Assembly (NCBI GenBank): GCA_024760905.1
Contig: CM045734.1
Location: 40,133,564 to 40,197,563 of the forward strand
Direction of reading: 5' to 3'
DNA from: Plotosus lineatus
Lineage: Eukaryota; Chordata; Actinopteri; Siluriformes; Plotosidae
DNA length: 64,000 bases
Part shown: positions 12,760 through 23,290 of the stretch, piece by piece
Layout: every line of letters begins with the position of its first letter
Numbering within the stretch: the stretch's first letter is position 1
Notes under the pieces: model-generated
The model's input: only the letters and a program-made list of their open reading frames with translations
What the model was told of the DNA's origin: nothing
The model's database searches: none
Program-made: the position numbers and the translations under genes

Positions 12760-13077
12760 CTAACCCTGCAAATGAACCATTGAATAATTCCACATGGTTT
12801 GTTTTTCATTGTGGCCACAAATGTCCAGAAATTGTCTCTCCCTTTTGCCATCTGAATGTGAGCACAAAGCTACCTTCAGGTGAGTCTGAAATGCATGAAC
12901 AAGATATTCGTGCCGAAGCGAGGGATTTCTAAGCTTCAAAGTTAAACAAATGGACTCAGTGCAGACCTGATCTGAGGTTTCTGCATAAATGATACCACTG
13001 TTAGTGCTGGCAAAGGTGGACCACAGTAGGCCACAGAATAACAGTCGCACTGGCTGCCTCGCTGACCTTTGAATCAT
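12760..13077 (-). other. Unassigned 105-codon open frame in collagen intron 2
   Basis: An open frame starts MIQRSARQPVRLLFCGLLW, which looks like a short signal peptide, and contains five further cysteines. I do not recognise the family. The initiation context is poor (T at -3), the frame lies inside intron 2 of the collagen gene, and it is not needed for the phase-consistent exon 2-exon 3 junction. It could be chance, an old pseudogene or an unknown small gene. Confidence 0.15.
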
Positions 13078-13111
13078 GGAAATTGTAATTTTAGAGATTA
13101 GATTTGACTGA

Positions 13112-13462
13112 TCACAAAGGGCCTGGTGGCAAAGGGCGCTGGATCGCTGATCCTAAGGTTGGGGTGTTTGAGTCCCACCCTCCACTAGGTTGTCACTGTC
13201 CCCCCCCCCCCAGTGCAGCTAACTGGGTTATCAAAGGCCGGCCATGTCTCTCACTGTCTATGGTGAGAGGTTCATGTAAAAGAACCATTACTGACTTTTG
13301 TAAAGAGTAGCTGCATAGCAGTAACTTCTGTTTCTGTCCCTTGCGAAAGGGTTGTGTCAGGAAGGGCATCCGACATAAAAATCTGTACCAAATCAAACAT
13401 GCAACTCATATGATTCGCTGTGGCGAGCCCTGAAAAATGGAAAAAGCTGAAAAGAAAAGAAG
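13112..13462 (+). repeat. SINE-R copy (tRNA head, RTE tail)
   Basis: The head GGCCTGGTGGCAAAGGGCGC, then GGATCGCTGATCCTAAGG and a B-box-like block, then the conserved body with AGTGCAGCTAACTGGGTTATC and AAAAGAACCATTACTGAC, and the RTE-like tail GATTCGCTGTGGCGAGCCCTG. Nearly full length. Confidence 0.7.
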
Positions 13463-13690
13463 ATTTGACTGATCACAAGATAGTCTATAGTTCTTGGCTT
13501 TATATAAGAGCAATAAAAGTTTGTTCATTGTTCACTCGGATCATGTGCATGAGCTGATATGGCACAATTTAAGATTACCTTAAAATCTTCAAATCTGTGT
13601 AAAAACATATTGCTATGTCAAAATCCTACATGACAGACAGACAGATCTTCTCCCAGACAGTACATAAAAGGTAAGTCTGTTGGGTTTTTA

Positions 13691-13973
13691 GACTCGAGCC
13701 TAGTGGCTCACCAGGCCGGTGCTTATCACTGGTTTCCGTAGCGTGAAGCGACCAGGAGTTCAACTCCTCCTGGATGGGATGCTAATCCATCGCAGGTTAC
13801 CTTCCCAGTATATTTTACTGGTACCCATTCATACTGCTGGGTGAACAGAGGCACACTTGTGGTTGAGACCTTGCCCAGGGCTCTTAGCACAGTGGGGGTC
13901 TCAATGGGATTTGAACACACAACCTCCCGATCATGAACACAGCACTCTAACCACTACACCACCGTCCCCCATA
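13691..13973 (-). repeat. SINE family B copy
   Basis: The minus strand begins GGGGGACGGTGGTGTAGTGG and carries AGAGTGCTGTGTTC and a B-box-like GTTCAAATCCCAT. Family B shares TACCTTCCCAGTATA and CTCCTCCTGGATGGGATGC with copies at 15.0, 19.1 and 58.5 kb. Confidence 0.65.
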
Positions 13974-14026
13974 AACAGTACATAAAACTTAACATAAATA
14001 CAGCAAATGTAACATTTTGCGCCTAC

Positions 14027-14097
14027 CTTCCAACTGTACCTGGGCCAACCCTAGATAGCAAGTACAGTAGAGGACTGTGCAGAGAAAGAAGATTCTC
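14027..14097 (-). CDS. col24a1: col24a1 exon 2 (signal peptide)
   Basis: The exon is 71 bases, bounded by a strong acceptor (C-rich tract then CAG, 14100-14098) and the donor GTAGGC (14026-14021). Its only useful frame reads RIFFLCTVLYCTCYLGLAQ followed by VQLE, a hydrophobic signal-peptide core with a plausible cleavage after LAQ. The last base G joins AT of exon 3 to give Asp, producing LED-VDILQKLGL, which lines up with the mature start of COL24A1. Both neighbouring phases agree. It is 23 whole codons plus one base at each end. Confidence 0.75.
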
Positions 14098-14839
14098 CTG
14101 TGGGGGGAAAAAAAAAAGAGCTGTTCATTGATCAAGAATTGACACTGGAAAAACTAATGACACTAAATGAACTAATCTGCAGAAACATAACTTAAAAATA
14201 ATATCCTGAGTATGCACATTCAAAGCCAAAGCTGAGTCATCTTTCAACCTCAAGCAGAAGTCCTATTCCATTCACTTCGACTGTACTTTAATGATTGTTC
14301 TTGGAACTGGAAGGAACATAAAATCTGCTCATGAGTTTTCCTTAAAACTGCATTCTGGACTCATCGTCTCTTGAATGTACAAACTGTTTATTGGATCTGA
14401 CATGGCAACTCATTCATTTCAGTGACTCATTATATAAATTTGCCTTCAGCAGCAGTAACTTACAAACCATAGAATACACAGTGTAACTCGAGTGCGTCTT
14501 GCTATAAATATTTAATGGTGGTGCAATTAAGCATGATAATCATTTTTCTCTTCAGACAATAATTAAAACACTTAATGAGAACAAAATCCACTCATGCATC
14601 CATAATCTATGCTAAATATTAATCAGGGCTGAGAGGGAAGATGACTCTGGGTGAGATACATGGCACGCCTCGAACAGGTTGCCAGTATATTGCAGGCCTA
14701 CAAGACAAATTTACAAATTTGAACAATAATTCTGAGGGCTGCTGTTTAATGCTTAATTAAACCAAACAAAACATTCATTTTAGAAGTGTTCATTCATTGT
14801 TATTAATTAACAACACAAATAACAGATGATGTAGGGTTT

Positions 14840-15580
14840 AACACTCTCTCTTCAAAAAAGAAGAACCTGGGCTCAAGCTCCCAGGATCAGTAATGACACG
14901 TCTTTGTGAAATTTCCATGTTCTCACAGTGTATGCATAGGTTTCATGCAGGTGCTCTGGTTTCCTCCCGCAGTCCAAATACATACACATAAGGTGAGGGC
15001 ATTTTACACCCAAGTCTAGTGGCTCATCAGGCCGGTGTTATTCCCGATTGCCATGGCGTGAAGCTACCAGGAGTTCAACTTCTCCTGGATGGGACGCTAG
15101 TCCATCGCCGGTTACCTTCCCAGGTATATTTTTACCGGTACCCATTTATACTGCTGGGTGAACAGAGGCATACTTATGGCTGAGACCTTGCCTGGGGGTC
15201 TTAGCACAGTGGGGGTCTAACTGGGATTCGAACACACAACCACCTGATCATGAACCCAGCACTCTAACCACTACGCCACCGGCCCCGTACATGCACATAA
15301 AGCTGAATTACTATTCTGGATTTACCCATGCATGAATGTGAGTGGAATGGCACATTGACATAGTTGTTAGTTGCACAGTTTTCGTTTGGGTACTCCATTT
15401 TCCTCCCACAGACCAGACACATACACATTAGACTACTTAGCTGTTTCTAATTGTCCCTAGGTATAAGTGTGAGTCAGCATAGTCGTCCGTATGCTGCCCT
15501 ACAATGAACTTGTAAGCTTTTCAAGGTGTATCTGGCCTTTACTCAAAGTTGGCTGACATAGGATTCAGCCGCTTGTGTCT
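14840..15580 (+). repeat. SINE family A copy split by a family B copy
   Basis: The family A head and body (14840-15005, GTGCTCTGGTTTCCTCCCG) stop at CAAATACATACACATAAGG. A family B copy follows at 15006-15288 on the minus strand, and A-type body sequence resumes at TACATGCACATAAAG. From 14,098 to 14,839 nothing clear is seen apart from a weak A-like tail near 14,620. Confidence 0.5.
15006..15288 (-). repeat. SINE family B copy, nested
   Basis: The minus strand reads GGGGCCGGTGGCGTAGTGGT, an intact A-box-like start, then GTTCGAATCCCAG as B box. It is the best-preserved family B copy in the window. Confidence 0.7.
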
Positions 15581-15609
15581 AGTCGAAATAAAATGTTTGG
15601 CAAATTAAT

Positions 15610-15925
15610 GAATGAAATTGCCCCTAGGAGTGAGTGTCAATGGCTATGTGCATACTTTCCCTGGGATAGACATGCAAGCTGTTCATGGTATGCCCTGCCT
15701 TCAACAGAGTTGGCTGAGATAGGCTCCAGCCTCCATTCAACCCTAGTAGAATTAGGAGGTTTGGCGACTTAATGAATGAATAAATGAAAGCATGTGAGTG
15801 AAGGTCTGTCGGTGTTGGTCCTGCAGTGGACTGTCGAGTTGTGCAGAGTTTTTTTGGGAATGGCTCCAGCTTCCCCAGCAACCTTAAGCCAGATAAACTG
15901 TATGGAAAATGAATGAACGAATAAA
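15610..15925 (+). repeat. Two family A SINE tails in tandem
   Basis: Two successive tails: GAGTTGGCTGAGATAGGCTCC ending at AATGAATGAATAAATG, and AATGGCTCCAGCTTCCCC ending at AATGAATGAACG. Confidence 0.5.
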
Positions 15926-16039
15926 CCCAATTATTGTCAACTTAAATATATTTAAATAGAAGAAGGCCTAGGCCACTTTTATTACTGATCTAGAAAGTCT
16001 TCAGAAAAGTAATGATGAAAGGTATGTGCTTTCATCTGC

Positions 16040-16232
16040 CAGGAAAAGCCAAACTTTCAGCAAGATAATGAACCCAGACATATCTCAAGATTTACATAAA
16101 ATATTCTGCAAAGGCCATCTTCCATTGTGTCTTTAAGTCCTATTGAATGCCTATGGTCTGAATTAACTCTTTCCCTCATAGTCAAGCACGATGTATTACA
16201 CAATTCAATAGGAAAAGATGTTAGCAATATCT
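16040..16232 (+). pseudogene. Tc1-type transposase relic
   Basis: One frame reads NFQQDNEPRHISRFT, a stop, then SLSPIECLWSELTLSL. QQDN-P-H and SP-IE-LW-EL are conserved C-terminal blocks of Tc1 transposases around the last catalytic residue. The relic has stops and no upstream domain, so it is dead. The ends of the element were not found. Confidence 0.55.
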
Positions 16233-16475
16233 TAGCAAAAACCATGTGATCGAGTTACTATTCAACTCATAATTCACATTTCATGTAGCTATAAATAAAT
16301 ATATACACAATATATCAGAGATCATGTAGTACATTGTGGAAGACAGGATGACAAAACATGTTATAGGAGGGAAAGCGTTAAACAAGACATTAACCAATTT
16401 AATGTTATGTTAAATGGAACTTTAATGAGTCTCCATGTGGTAGAATATATCAACATATCAGTCTGTTCCCTATTA

Positions 16476-16984
16476 CCTATGTGCCTCGCTACTTCACGGT
16501 TCAATTCATTCGGCTTCAGTGCATCGTTGTTTTTTTTTTTTTTTTTTTTTTTTTAAATATTAATCAATTTAAAACATAAGGAAATTAAGGAAGCATAGGG
16601 GAAAAGTTAAGGAAAATGCCACAAAAACAAGGCCAATTATGCAAAAAAAAAAAACCCAAAAAGCAAAACAAAACAAAAAACCCCTAAACAAACACAAAAC
16701 AAAAAACAACCCAAAACCTCCCATCAAAACTACTGACATTTTTGTGAGGTGCGCACCTGTGTGCACGTCTGCATGTGTCTGTATTTATATTTAATTTATG
16801 CATTATTTTTTAATGTTTAATTGTTATTATAAGCGTTTATAGTATTGAATATGTATTTATTGATATTATATACACATATACATGTATGTATACGTCAGTC
16901 AGGGGAGTTATCCTACTTCATGAAATTCGGTGGTCATGGGGGGATCTCAGTCCCAATTAACCGCGGAAAGTGAGGGATCCCTGT
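16476..16984. mobile_element. MITE-P copy C, inverted
   Basis: The left part reads GCCTCGCTACTTCACGG, the interior contains the shared blocks and a poly-T tract, and the right end AAAGTGAGGGATCCCTG is followed by TA. It is the best right terminus of the family. From 16,985 to 18,129 I see a poly-T tract near 17,150 and nothing else recognisable. Confidence 0.65.
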
Positions 16985-18134
16985 ATTTATGAATTTTGTT
17001 ATTTTACCAAGAAGTGTATAATGTTGATGTACAATACATCTTGTACCTGCATGATGATTATTAACAGGCTAGATATGTCATTGTGCCCACTCACAGCCTT
17101 TTTGCTCCTCTGTCATACTTAAATAAAAAGAAATAATTTGCCAACAACTTTTTTTTTTTTTTTTTTTTGCCAAATGACTAGCATATTTGAATGACATTAG
17201 CAGGTGTCTTTGCTTTGATTAAATGTCTCATAAGATGTACTCAAAGTCAAAGTGTGCAAAGTTGATAAAAGGATTCAACAATAATACTTAACAGAATGTC
17301 TAAAAATGTCTTTATCCCAAATAAAGAAACACTGTAATCTTGAGTGCAACCTCTTCCAGTCTGGACTGCAGTACTTCTTCTTTGAATGACTGGCCACTGT
17401 ACACTGCTCTCCAAGAATACTATAGCACATGGCCAGCAGCATGGCCAAGAGTCAGTGCAGCGCTCTCTCTCTAAACTCCTCACATCTGTTGCTGTTTGCA
17501 GTGCAGCCAGAAACTGATCAGCTGCCTCTTATCGAGGGTGAAACCAAATAGAAGTGACCTGTGAACAGGTACTTCATTAACAGTGAGCCAAAGAAACAAT
17601 TAAATTCATTTCCAATCTATAACTTTTATGCCACAAAGTGCAAGTAAAAATTTGGACAGCACATCGTTTTCCATTAACTCGCTGGGACTTTAGTGGTTGG
17701 TATGGAAAGCAGTTTCAAGATTGGCACATCTGTCCGCCAATGTTTCCCATTCCAGGTCTTGGAGAAAACTGTCTAATGAACGAGGCTTTCACATGGCCGA
17801 ACATGCCCATGAAGGGCTTATTTATTAGCCAATGATTTGTCCCCTGTGCCTTTGGGGTAGGAAAACACATAAATATATACTGGGGATTGGAACATTGGTG
17901 TATAAAATTTTATTGGATTATTTCCAATACCTTTCCTGCAGCTTCACACCTGACTTGCAAAGAACATTCATTAATGGGGTGGTAAAATTTAATCAATTCT
18001 ATAAAGTAAAGTGTTATAAGAGGAACAGAGTGATCTGAGATATATTTATTTGTTTGTTGGTTTGTTTATTTTGGTTGTTTGTTCAAAAGACTTCTTTTAG
18101 AAAGTTAATGCACCCTTTCTAATATTAATCAACA

Positions 18135-18380
18135 GTATTATCATTAGGCTACGATAACTGTCCAGGGCGTACTCTGCCCTCAATACTAGTTGGCTGAGAT
18201 GGGTGCCAGCCTCCCAGTGACCCTAATTAGGATAAGGTGGTTCAGAAAATGAATGAATTAATAATATTAATCAACAGTATAATCATTATGCTACAGAAGG
18301 GTAGCGAGCTGTCCGGGTGTACCCCACCTTCGCCTAGGTTCGGCTGAGATGGACGCTAGCCTCCCTGTGACCCTAATTAG
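18135..18380 (+). repeat. Two family A SINE tails
   Basis: CTGTCCAGGGCGTACTCTGCC with an AATGAATGAATTAATAATA end, then a second tail with GAGCTGTCCGGGTGTACCCC. The second runs directly into a SINE-R fragment at about 18,381. A short unit around AATATTAATCAACAGTAT is duplicated between them. Confidence 0.55.
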
Positions 18381-18690
18381 AATTTGTTAGGCCCCACTCT
18401 CCACAAGGTTGTCACTGCCCCCCCCAGTGCAGCTAACTGGGTTATCAAAGATGGCCCATGTCTGTCACTGTCTATAGTGAGAGGCATGTAAAAGAACCAT
18501 TGCTGACTTTCGTAAAGAGTAGCTGCAAAGTCGTCAGCGTGTTTCTGTCCCTTGCTAAAAGGGTTGTGACAGGAAGGGCATCCGACGTAAAAACCTCTGC
18601 CAAATCAAACGCGCGAATCAGATGATTCGCCGTGGCGACTCCTGAGTAAAAGGGAAAAAGCCGAAAGGAAGACAGACAGAAAATAAATGA
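18381..18690 (+). repeat. SINE-R copy, 5' truncated
   Basis: It starts at CCCACTCTCCACAAGGTTGTC, lacks the tRNA-like head and ends with the RTE-like tail GATTCGCCGTGGCGACTCC, then GCCGAAAGGAAGA. From 18,691 to 19,060 nothing is recognised. Confidence 0.65.
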
Positions 18691-19061
18691 ATGAATTATC
18701 ATTAGGTCTAGCTAAGGTGAACCCATTAACAATCTATCAATATTTGGGTTTCTTGAGGAAGAGTGAAGGACAATGTATTATTGCTAATGCTCGTTCATTC
18801 AGCAGACATATTCATCTTGTGTATAATAACACAAAAATGCATGAATGTGCAGAAACACACATTTAGTCATAAAAAAAAATTACCTAATATTCAAATGTTA
18901 TTGCATGATTACTTATGAAACATCATGTTCTACATACCATTATATATCAAATATAGTGGTACCAATCAGTCGTTTCATTATCACTTAGGCGTTAGCATCA
19001 TTTGAAAGACCATACTGTATATCTTTTGCTTGCATGTAGTGCAACTTTAATGAACTTAAAC

Positions 19062-19275
19062 GATTCATGATTGAGAGGTTGTGGATTCAAAGCCCTGTTA
19101 GACCCCCTTCATGTTACGATCCATGGGCAAGGTCTTAACCGCAAGTGTGCCTCTGTCCATTCAGCAGTATAAATGTAAAAATAGTATACAGTATAGCAGT
19201 AAAAATACAGGGAAGGTAACCTGTAATGGACTAGCATCCCATTCAGGACAACTTCACACTTGATCAGCTGAAATA
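19062..19275 (+). repeat. SINE family B copy, partial
   Basis: Shared blocks GGCAAGGTCTTAACCGCAAG, GGGAAGGTAACCTGTAATGG and CTAGCATCCCATTCAGGA on the plus strand. Confidence 0.5.
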
Positions 19276-19403
19276 AGCTCCGGATCAAATAAAAAAAAGC
19301 CCAACAGATTGCCCTACCTATGTATCGGAAAGGTATACAGTAATGACGCATATTGATAATGTAATAAGCTGTAACCTTGAAGACAGAACTCCAGCAATAA
19401 GGA

Positions 19404-19565
<162 letters not shown>

Positions 19566-19982
19566 TGGGGATTCCTTGTTACTTTGGACTTCGATTCATG
19601 CCGCTTCAGTGCATCGCGGTTTTTTAACTATTTGTCGAATTAAAAAAATAAGGAAGAAGAGGGAAAAAACGTTAAGGAAAATGCCACAAAACAAGGCCAA
19701 TTATGTAAACCCCCCCTCAATAACACAATAAAAACAATAAAAAAAACCAACCCCCACCTCCAATCAAAACTACTTACATTTTTATGTGAGGTGTGCGTCT
19801 GTATGTGTGTGTATTTATATTTTATTTACATCTTATGCATTATTTCTAAACGTTTAATTGTTATTATATGCATTTATAGTGTTGAATATGTATTTATTGA
19901 TATTATATACACATACACATGTACATATCTGTCAGTCATGGGGGGGTTGATCCTACTTCGCGGAATTCGGTGGTCGTGGGGA
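19566..19982. mobile_element. MITE-P copy D, inverted
   Basis: GATTCCTTGTTACTTTGG, then CGCTTCAGTGCATCGCGG and the shared interior, ending at GAATTCGGTGGTCGTGGGG. The right terminus is lost at the adjoining (AT)n. Confidence 0.6.
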
Positions 19983-19984
19983 AG

Positions 19985-19986
19985 AA

Positions 19987-20032
<46 letters not shown>

Positions 20033-20034
20033 CA

Positions 20035-20111
<77 letters not shown>

Positions 20112-20112
20112 T
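19985..20112. repeat. Compound AT/GT/AC microsatellite
   Basis: (AT)n, (GT)n, (AT)n, (AC)n and (AT)n in succession. The GT and AC blocks are complementary and could pair. Confidence 0.9.
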
Positions 20113-20460
20113 TCTTCCTTTCGGCTTTTTCCCTTTTCTCAGGAGTTGCCACAGCGAATCATCTGATTCACACGTTTGATTTGGCAGAGGTTTTTACGTC
20201 GGATGCCCTTCCTGTCACAACCCTTTAGCAACGGACAGAAACACGCTGACGGCTTTGCAGCTACTCTTTACAAAAGTCAGCGATGGTTCTTTTACATGAA
20301 CCTCTCACCATAGACAGTGAGAGACATGGCCTACCTTTGATAACCCAGTTAGCTGCCCGGGGGGGGGGGGGCAGTGACAACCTTGTGGGGACTCGAACCC
20401 CCAACCTTAGGATCAGCGATCCTGCGCCCTAACCACTAGACCACCACTGCCACCACTAGA
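20113..20460 (-). repeat. SINE-R copy inside an (AT)n tract
   Basis: A full-length copy on the minus strand from the tRNA-like head (TGGTCTAGTGGTTAGGGCGC) to the RTE-like tail. Its 3' tail faces (AT)n, and its head side is followed by a further head remnant and another (AT)n. Confidence 0.75.
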
Positions 20461-20474
20461 CCACCAGTGCCACC

Positions 20475-20586
<112 letters not shown>

Positions 20587-20609
20587 TATATTATAATTAT
20601 ATAAAATTT

Positions 20610-20826
20610 AGCTACCACCATAGGCACCCATCACTTAATTAAAGAGACACTGCAAACAGTCAAGAATACAGTATTCAAATAGCCTAATATGTGTTTGGGC
20701 TGTGGAAGGAAACCAGAGTGCCCGGAGGAACCCACACAAGCTTGGAAACGGCAGGACTGGGACTTGAACCTAGAACCATCGTGGTGTGAGGTGAACATTC
20801 TGTCCACCACACTACCATCCAGGCAA
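20610..20826 (-). repeat. SINE family A copy
   Basis: The minus strand holds a B-box-like GGTTCAAGTCCCAG and the body with GGGCACTCTGGTTTCC. 20,827-21,151 holds an (ATTC)n/poly-A stretch near 20,945-20,976 and the 5' part of collagen intron 1. Confidence 0.5.
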
Positions 20827-21151
20827 CAGAGAGATTACAAATTTGGGTAAAATATCAGGTTAAAATGTCAAATATATTCTTGATAGAATAATTAACATCA
20901 CAAAAATGAGTGCACTGTATTTTTTAAAATCTCTGTTGCATCTCATTCATTCATTCATTCATTCAAAAAAAAAAAGGTGTTAATGTGACAGTTCTGCAAA
21001 CAGAATTCCTGCACTTTCTCCATTCCGATGCTGATCAGTGAATGGCTGGTCATTTTTGACAGCAGTGCCTGGTGACTGGATCTGGATCTACACTGAGAGA
21101 AGATGAGCTGGACTGTGTTGGCTGAGGTTCTGAAGGGTAAGTTATACTCAC

Positions 21152-21204
21152 CCCCCGACTCCAGCCTGTCTGAGTTTGGAGTGCGGGGCATTATCCGGCT
21201 CCAT
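21152..21204 (-). CDS. col24a1: col24a1 exon 1 (start codon)
   Basis: On the minus strand an ATG at 21204-21202 has G at -3 and G at +4, a good initiation context, and an in-frame TAA lies about 30 bases upstream. The exon gives 17 codons plus two bases and ends at the donor GTGAGT (21151-21146). Those two bases (GG) plus the first base of exon 2 make a Gly codon, so the phase fits. The peptide is MEPDNAPHSKLRQAGVG, polar and slightly basic as expected ahead of a signal-peptide core, comparable to the long polar start of mammalian COL24A1. The start is inferred from phase, context and position. No transcript was available. A later in-frame ATG is not present in this exon. Confidence 0.6.
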
Positions 21205-21660
21205 TGCGGTTACTTCATTCTTTTTGGAAACGGTTTACTGCGGTCAACACTTGACAGCTTTGTGGGAAGCATTTCCATGCCCAAAAATATCCCTGAAGTT
21301 CTGGACGGAGGGTCGAAGTTAATGGAAAACTGGGGAAACTGCTAGTATGCGACTGCGGCTCGTTCTCCGTCCATAGAACCGAACCCAGAGCTCTCCTTCA
21401 CTCGCCACGATACCGGGGACTCCATCAGAAAGCAAGCACTCCGCAAGATTGGCACAAAAAGATATAAGTCCATTTCCGGGAGCAGATCGATCTCAAAAAG
21501 ACGAGAAGCTGCTGAGGAGTCGATGTCCGAAGCTAAAGGAGCGCTGAGTGAGAGAGAGAGAGAGAGAGAGAGATTGGGGACACTGGAGATCCTCGCTTCC
21601 CTCTGTCGCCCTCAACTGACTGAGAGAAACACAAACCCTCTCACTTCTGATCCTACAAGT
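21205..21660 (-). promoter_or_regulatory. Probable col24a1 5' UTR and promoter region
   Basis: Upstream of the inferred start codon the DNA is richer in G+C and in CpG than anything nearby, for example around 21340-21530. It contains a (GA)n run at 21547-21573 and no recognised repeat. This is where the 5' UTR and promoter should be. No TATA box or transcription start can be fixed from sequence alone. Confidence 0.35.
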
Positions 21661-21849
21661 TCCTCACAGAAGGTGTGTCTTCTACTCAGCAACCATTCAT
21701 TCAGCTCTTCCTTCTCATCAGCTCTTATTCTTTCATTTTTTTTTAGATTAATGTTTTCAGCAAATAAAACAAAGACCTCCAGGAAAGCAGCCTGTTCATA
21801 TAAACCCATTACTGACATACACTCAGTTTAAGATAGATATAAGGTCATG

Positions 21850-22150
21850 GGTTCGAGTCCCAGTCATTTCTGCGTGGAGTGTTCCTGCCCTGCTCCTTGC
21901 TTGTATGGGCTTCCTCTGGGAACTCCAGTTTTATCCACAATCCAAATACTCATTTGGCGAGTTTTTCCATTCATTCATTTTCGAAGCCACTCAATCCTGA
22001 TTTAGGGTCACAGATAGGCTGGCACCCATCGCAGCCGACTCGGGCAAGGGCAGGGTACAATCTGGACGATTCGCCAGGCTATCACAGGGCCAATACACAT
22101 CTAAATATTTACACCCATCCTCCTAACAAGGGAGATATGGAACACATTTG
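21850..22150. repeat. SINE family A pieces in opposite orientation
   Basis: A plus-strand head piece with GGGTTCGAGTCCCAG (21,850-21,950) abuts a minus-strand tail piece beginning TTCATTCATTTTCGAAGCC (21,966-22,150). Confidence 0.5.
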
Positions 22151-22242
22151 GCGAATTGGCTGTTCCAAATAACCTCTAGGTGTTGATGTGTGTAGATGCA
22201 ATCTGCAGTGCATGCCATCTGATTGGCTGTTGAGAAGTGCAA

Positions 22243-22983
<741 letters not shown>

Positions 22984-22985
22984 TA

Positions 22986-22986
22986 G

Positions 22987-23031
<45 letters not shown>
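22986..23031. repeat. (ATCT)n microsatellite
   Basis: About 11 tetranucleotide units directly after MITE-P copy E. Confidence 0.9.
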
Positions 23032-23033
<2 letters not shown>

Positions 23034-23061
23034 GTCATAACTATAGATAACATCTGTAACA

Positions 23062-23290
23062 TCATCCATCCATTTGTTGAACTGCTGAAACATTCAAGAG
23101 ATGCAGTGATCCTGGAGCTTACCTCAGCAGAATGGCCGAAGGCAGAGTACACCCTAAACAGTTTGCCAGTCAATTGCAGGGCAACATAGACACAACAATT
23201 TTACACGTACATTTACATCTATAGGTTTAATTTGGAACAGTCCAATGTACATGTCTGGAAGTGTAGGAGGAATCAGAAGTATCCAAAGAA
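23062..23290 (-). repeat. SINE family A, partial
   Basis: The minus-strand tail part with AATGGATGGATG and the body GGGTGTACTCTGCCTTCGG. From 23.3 to 26.0 kb I see a (TTG)n/poly-T tract (24,853-24,882) and no gene. 24,160-24,400 is locally richer in G+C but unassigned. Confidence 0.45.

Noticed and set aside
17638..17835. 65-codon plus-strand frame rich in Trp
   Set aside because: No splice context, no family resemblance, and it is short in otherwise featureless intron DNA.
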